A DNA stretch of 9,281 nucleotides from JBICHM01 sp043101835 (lineage in GTDB: Bacteria; Planctomycetota; Phycisphaerae; Phycisphaerales; UBA1924). The DNA lies in contig JBICHM010000101.1 of NCBI GenBank assembly GCA_043101835.1, forward strand, positions 1 through 9,281, read 5' to 3'. Position numbers and translations under genes: made by a program. Shown one piece after another: positions 5,870-9,281 of this stretch; position 1 is the first letter of the stretch, and each line of letters starts with the position of its first letter. Under the pieces are notes generated by a model. The model did no database searches and was not told where the DNA came from. It saw nothing but the letters and a program-made list of their open reading frames with translations.

Positions 5870-8800
5870 TCATCCTTCGGCCTGATTCAGCCGCTGGATC
5901 AGCGAATCCAACTCCGCCTGGTACTCGGGGGCGAGCTCGGGGGCGAGCTCGAGGTAGTCGCGCGCCCGCTCGAGATAGCGCCTGCAGGTCGGGAACTCTT
6001 CATTGAGCAGATAGATCTCGGCGAGGTGGATGTTTGCGGGCACGGCGACTGCTGGCGACCGTGCCTGATCGACGGCCTGCTGGAGCAGCGACTGGGCCTG
6101 CGCGAGGCGGCCGGTCCGCAGGTAGATCCACCCGAGGGTGTCAAGCACATTCGGGTCGTTCGGGTTCAGTTCGGCGGCCGTCTGGGCGGGCGCAAGGGCG
6201 CCGTCGAGGTCGCCGAGGTGCTTGGCGAGGACGAAGGCGAGGTTGTTGTTGAACTCGCTGTCGTTGGGGAGCAGTTCGCGTCCGCTGCGAAGGGTGGCTG
6301 CGGCGGCTTCAAAGTCGCCGGCCTGGTATTCGAGACGCGAGCGGAGGCGGTAGAGATCGACCAGCGTCGTGGCGTCGTCGGTCTGCGACTCGATCTGGTT
6401 GAGGCGCGCGATGAGCGACTGGCGCTGGCCGACGTCGGTCGACTCGAGGTATGCGAGTTGGACGCCGAAGATCTGCGCGAGGCCGTCCGGGGGCGTCAGC
6501 CCGGCGATGAACTGCGCCGCCTCGAGAGGTGTGGCGAAGATGCGGCGGACCTCGTTGAACCAGAGGCGGATGTCGTTGGGGGTGGTCAGCGGCTCGAGGG
6601 CGGCGCGCGCGTCGGCGAGCGCTTCGGGCTGGCGCCCGGTGGCGGCCTTGGCGCGGGCGCCGATCAGCAGGAACTGCGGGCTGGCGCGGACCTCGTCGTC
6701 GAGCGTCGCGAGCAGCGTGAGCGCCTCCTGCGCGGCCGGCGGTTCGAGCGACATCACCACGGCGAGGAGCCGGATGGCGGTCGCCTGATCGGCGTTGCGG
6801 TCGAGCGCTTCGCGGAGCAGGTTCGCGGCGTTCGTGCGGTAGCGGTTGGCGTTCCGCGCATTGGCCGGGCTTTCCGCGGCGCGCATATAGGTGTCGGCGG
6901 CGGCGCGGAGCCACTCGGGCGACCGGGCGGACACCTGCACGCCCTGCTCGGCGATGGTGATCGCCTGGTCCCACGAGCCGTTCTGGAGCAGGTAGCCGAT
7001 GAGCGAGGCGCGGAGTTCGTCGTTGCGCGGGTGGGCGTCAACGGCGAGTCGCAGTTCGGCGGCGGCGCCGGCGACCTGCCCGCGACGCGCGAGGACCGTG
7101 GCGCGGAGCTGGCGGGCGACGATGTTGTTGGGCTGGAGGCGGAGGGCCTGCTCGAGGTCGTCCATCACCTCGTTGGCGCGGTCGGGGTCGTCGAGGTTCG
7201 CGCTTGCGCGTCGGATGAAGGGCAGGGGGTTGTTGGGCGCGGCGCTGACGGCTTCGTTGAGCAGTTCCTGGCCTCGGCGGTCGTCGTCCTTGCCGAAGGC
7301 GATCTCGGCGCGGAGGAGGATCGTTTCGGCATCGGCGCTCGAATCGCCGCCAAGCTGGGCGATCGTCTGCTCGGCTTCGTCCCAGCGCTCGAGGCGGACG
7401 AGCGTCTCGGCGAGGCGCTTGCGCACCGAGTCGACATCTTCGCCGCCGGCGGCCACGACGGCGCGATAGGGCTCGATGGCCTCTTCCTGTCGTCCGAGGT
7501 TGAAGAGGAGATCACCGAGGGCGCGATCGACCTCGAGTTCCTCGGCGGACTGATTGGGTCGCGCGGCGCGGAGCGCGGCGACCGCCTCGTCGGGCCGGCC
7601 GGCGCTGGTGAGGTACTCGCTGAGGCTGAGGTAGGCCACGACGCTGTCACGCTGGTCGGTGGTCGCTTCGATGAACGCCATGAGCCGCTGACGGCCGGCG
7701 TCGATCTGGCCCTGGGCGCGGAGGAGCATGGCCTCGCGCATCGCGAGGGCGAGGCTGTCGCCGTAGCCGTCACGCGTGGAGGCGATGAGTTCTGCGGCCT
7801 CGTCGTACCGGCCGACAGTGGTGAGGGTCCGGATCAGGGCGATTCGGTTGTCGACGGCGTCGGGATCGGCGGTGAGGATGCGTCGGCGCTCGCGGATGAC
7901 GAACTCGGCGTCGCCGGCGACCTCTTCGAGTTCGAGGCGGAGCGTCCAGGCGCGAGCGGATCCGGGGTTGAGTTCGGCGCTGCGCCGGGCGACGGCGAGC
8001 GCCTCGCTCGTGCGCTGGAGTTCGAGGAGCGCAGCGACGAGCGACTGCGCGGAGCGGACGTTGTCTGGGCGGGCGTCGAAGGCGCGGCGGAGCGAGGCAA
8101 CGGCGTCGGTCGCCTGGCCGAGGCGGAGTTGCGACTGGCCGAGCATCTGCCACGCGCGGCTGGAGTAGGGAAGCGTCTCGAGGACGCGCTCGAGGGACTC
8201 AACGGCGGCGGCGTCGTTGCCGCGCCCCTGCTGGAGCAGGGCCTGGAAGAGCAGACCGTTGACCTCGTCGGCGTTGGTGGCGGCGGCGCGCTGCGCAATG
8301 CGCGCGGCCTCGTCGAGCTGGCCGCTGTCGACGGCGTCGGCCATCTGTACTTCGAGGACGAGTCGGTCGTCGGGATCGATCTCGATGGCGCGGGCCATCG
8401 CGGCCTCGGCCTCTTCGGTGCGTCCGGCTTCGAGGTAGAGCGTCCGCTTGCGGAGGAGCTTCTCGAGTTCGGGCGCGTCGGACTCATCGATGAGCGCCTC
8501 GGCGTACGCGACCGGGTCGTCGGCGTTGAGCCGGCGCTGGAGGGTCGCGATGGCGCCGCTGTTGGGGAAGCGCGTCGCGGCGTCGTCGGCGAGTGCGCGG
8601 GCGCCGTCGAGGTCGCGCATGCGGAGCATGCTCTCGATCTGCGCGATGACGGGGCGGACGTCCTCGGGGTTGTCGGCCGCGACCTGGGCGAGCCTGTTGG
8701 CGGCTTCGCTCCGCGTGATCGCGCCGTCCTCGAGGCGCTCGTTGATGTCCATGATCGCGGCGATGACGGGATCGTTGTTCGGGCGGATGCCGGCGGCAGC

Positions 8801-9281
8801 CTCGGCGGCGGCGAGCGCCTGGCGGAACGTGAGGTTTTCAGGCTCAAGCTCGACGGCCATCCGCAGGCGGTCGATGGCGCGATCGGGCTCGAGTAGGCGG
8901 CGGTCGATCTCGGCCGCAAGGAGGAGGGCCTGGGTGTTGTCGGGCTCGAGTTCGAGGAGCGCTTCGACCTGCTGGCGGGCGGCGCCGAGCTGGTTGTCGC
9001 CGAGCAGGGCGCGGGCGGAGAGTCGGAGGACCTCGGCGTCCTGCGCGGCTTCCGACGAGCGGCGGTACTGCTCGAGCGCGGCGAGCGCGGCCTGGAATCG
9101 CTGCTCGGAGAGGGCGATCCGGGCGTCGAGCATGAGGACGATCGCGGCGCTTTCGCCGCCGGCGACGAGGTCGACGAGGCGGGCGCGGTGGGCGCGGATC
9201 TGCTCCATCAGCGCGGTTCTGGCGGCGGTGGTGTCCGCATCCTCCCAGAGGCCCATCGCGCTTTCGGCCTGCGAGGCGACG
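5870..9281 (-). CDS. large tetratricopeptide-repeat protein, 5' end outside window
   Basis: At least 1136 residues of an almost wholly alpha-helical repeat protein. The frame stays open through the right edge, so the true start lies upstream. Residue numbers here count from an internal Met at 9256; eight further codons are readable before it (VASQAESA). Many 34-residue TPR units are visible with the usual Leu/Gly/Tyr/Ala/Pro spacing, for example near 71-139, 263-296, 363-465, 576-604, 707-741 and 997-1065; the last two contain NNNLAFVLAKHLGDLDGAL and DTLGWIYLRTGRLAQAQSLL. TPR arrays bind partner proteins and have no catalytic role. No enzymatic domain or membrane helix is visible in this part; a signal peptide or lipobox could be in the missing N-terminus. 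Position directly upstream of the co-polymerase suggests a part in polysaccharide assembly or export, as for TPR proteins of other exopolysaccharide loci (such as PrsT in PEP-CTERM loci). That is inference, and the specific family is not established. Confidence 0.9.
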   Translation of the reverse strand, partial: VASQAESAMGLWEDADTTAARTALMEQIRAHRARLVDLVAGGESAAIVLMLDARIALSEQRFQAALAALEQYRRSSEAAQDAEVLRLSARALLGDNQLGAARQQVEALLELEPDNTQALLLAAEIDRRLLEPDRAIDRLRMAVELEPENLTFRQALAAAEAAAGIRPNNDPVIAAIMDINERLEDGAITRSEAANRLAQVAADNPEDVRPVIAQIESMLRMRDLDGARALADDAATRFPNSGAIATLQRRLNADDPVAYAEALIDESDAPELEKLLRKRTLYLEAGRTEEAEAAMARAIEIDPDDRLVLEVQMADAVDSGQLDEAARIAQRAAATNADEVNGLLFQALLQQGRGNDAAAVESLERVLETLPYSSRAWQMLGQSQLRLGQATDAVASLRRAFDARPDNVRSAQSLVAALLELQRTSEALAVARRSAELNPGSARAWTLRLELEEVAGDAEFVIRERRRILTADPDAVDNRIALIRTLTTVGRYDEAAELIASTRDGYGDSLALAMREAMLLRAQGQIDAGRQRLMAFIEATTDQRDSVVAYLSLSEYLTSAGRPDEAVAALRAARPNQSAEELEVDRALGDLLFNLGRQEEAIEPYRAVVAAGGEDVDSVRKRLAETLVRLERWDEAEQTIAQLGGDSSADAETILLRAEIAFGKDDDRRGQELLNEAVSAAPNNPLPFIRRASANLDDPDRANEVMDDLEQALRLQPNNIVARQLRATVLARRGQVAGAAAELRLAVDAHPRNDELRASLIGYLLQNGSWDQAITIAEQGVQVSARSPEWLRAAADTYMRAAESPANARNANRYRTNAANLLREALDRNADQATAIRLLAVVMSLEPPAAQEALTLLATLDDEVRASPQFLLIGARAKAATGRQPEALADARAALEPLTTPNDIRLWFNEVRRIFATPLEAAQFIAGLTPPDGLAQIFGVQLAYLESTDVGQRQSLIARLNQIESQTDDATTLVDLYRLRSRLEYQAGDFEAAAATLRSGRELLPNDSEFNNNLAFVLAKHLGDLDGALAPAQTAAELNPNDPNVLDTLGWIYLRTGRLAQAQSLLQQAVDQARSPAVAVPANIHLAEIYLLNEEFPTCRRYLERARDYLELAPELAPEYQAELDSLIQRLNQAEG
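5925..5948. repeat. 12-bp tandem duplication in the TPR gene
   Basis: TCGGGGGCGAGC occurs twice in direct succession (5925-5936 and 5937-5948). It encodes the repeated ELAP-ELAP near the C-terminus of the TPR protein (residues 1103-1110). The unit is a whole number of codons, so the frame is kept. It looks like a small slippage duplication without clear function. Confidence 0.75.

Noticed and set aside
5735..8896. 1053-codon open frame on the plus strand, antisense to the TPR gene
   Set aside because: Its codons are exactly in register with the TPR codons, so a stop would need a sense TTA, CTA or TCA codon, which are rare in such GC-rich DNA. The translation shows no domain and the TPR reading of the other strand is clear.

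Overview
The window is GC-rich throughout, with strong G/C preference at third codon positions and Shine-Dalgarno-type start sites. It looks like a bacterial chromosome. The gene style and protein sequences would suit a planctomycete of the Phycisphaerae type, but that is an impression; no marker in the window proves it. No mobile element, CRISPR array, tRNA or rRNA gene is visible.

Left part, plus strand (1-1531). A trans-polyprenyl diphosphate synthase (126-1115) with both aspartate-rich motifs probably makes the side chain of an isoprenoid quinone. It is followed after 122 nt by a stand-alone rpsR (ribosomal protein bS18, 1238-1477). rpsR has a possible promoter (1140-1168), a perfect 8-bp leader hairpin (1184-1207), a good ribosome binding site and an intrinsic terminator (1501-1531).

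Right part, minus strand (9281 down to 1520). Four genes run in the same direction with gaps of 122, 28 and 84 nt, so they may be one transcription unit. In transcription order: a very large TPR-repeat protein whose 5' end lies beyond the right edge of the window; a Wzz/Wzc-type polysaccharide co-polymerase with a C-terminal BY-kinase-like domain; a WecA/TagO/MraY-family polyprenyl-phosphate sugar-1-phosphate transferase; and a small AhpD/carboxymuconolactone-decarboxylase-family protein. The middle two are the classic pair of an exopolysaccharide or surface-glycan system. The transferase loads the first sugar phosphate onto the lipid carrier, and the co-polymerase controls chain length and export. 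The TPR protein probably supports assembly or export, by context only. The AhpD-like gene converges on rpsR, and its last codons form part of the rpsR terminator.

Most notable: the BY-kinase-like domain keeps a Walker B motif, an A'-like motif and the ExxRxxR oligomerisation motif, but the Walker A lysine is replaced by alanine (Ala557) and there is no C-terminal tyrosine cluster. It therefore looks like a pseudokinase version of Wzc. Secondary points are a 14-bp hairpin between the TPR and co-polymerase genes, a competing stem around the rpsR terminator, and a roughly 60-residue N-terminal extension on the transferase. I did not see a wholly new system; the rest is ordinary housekeeping and glycan-assembly content.
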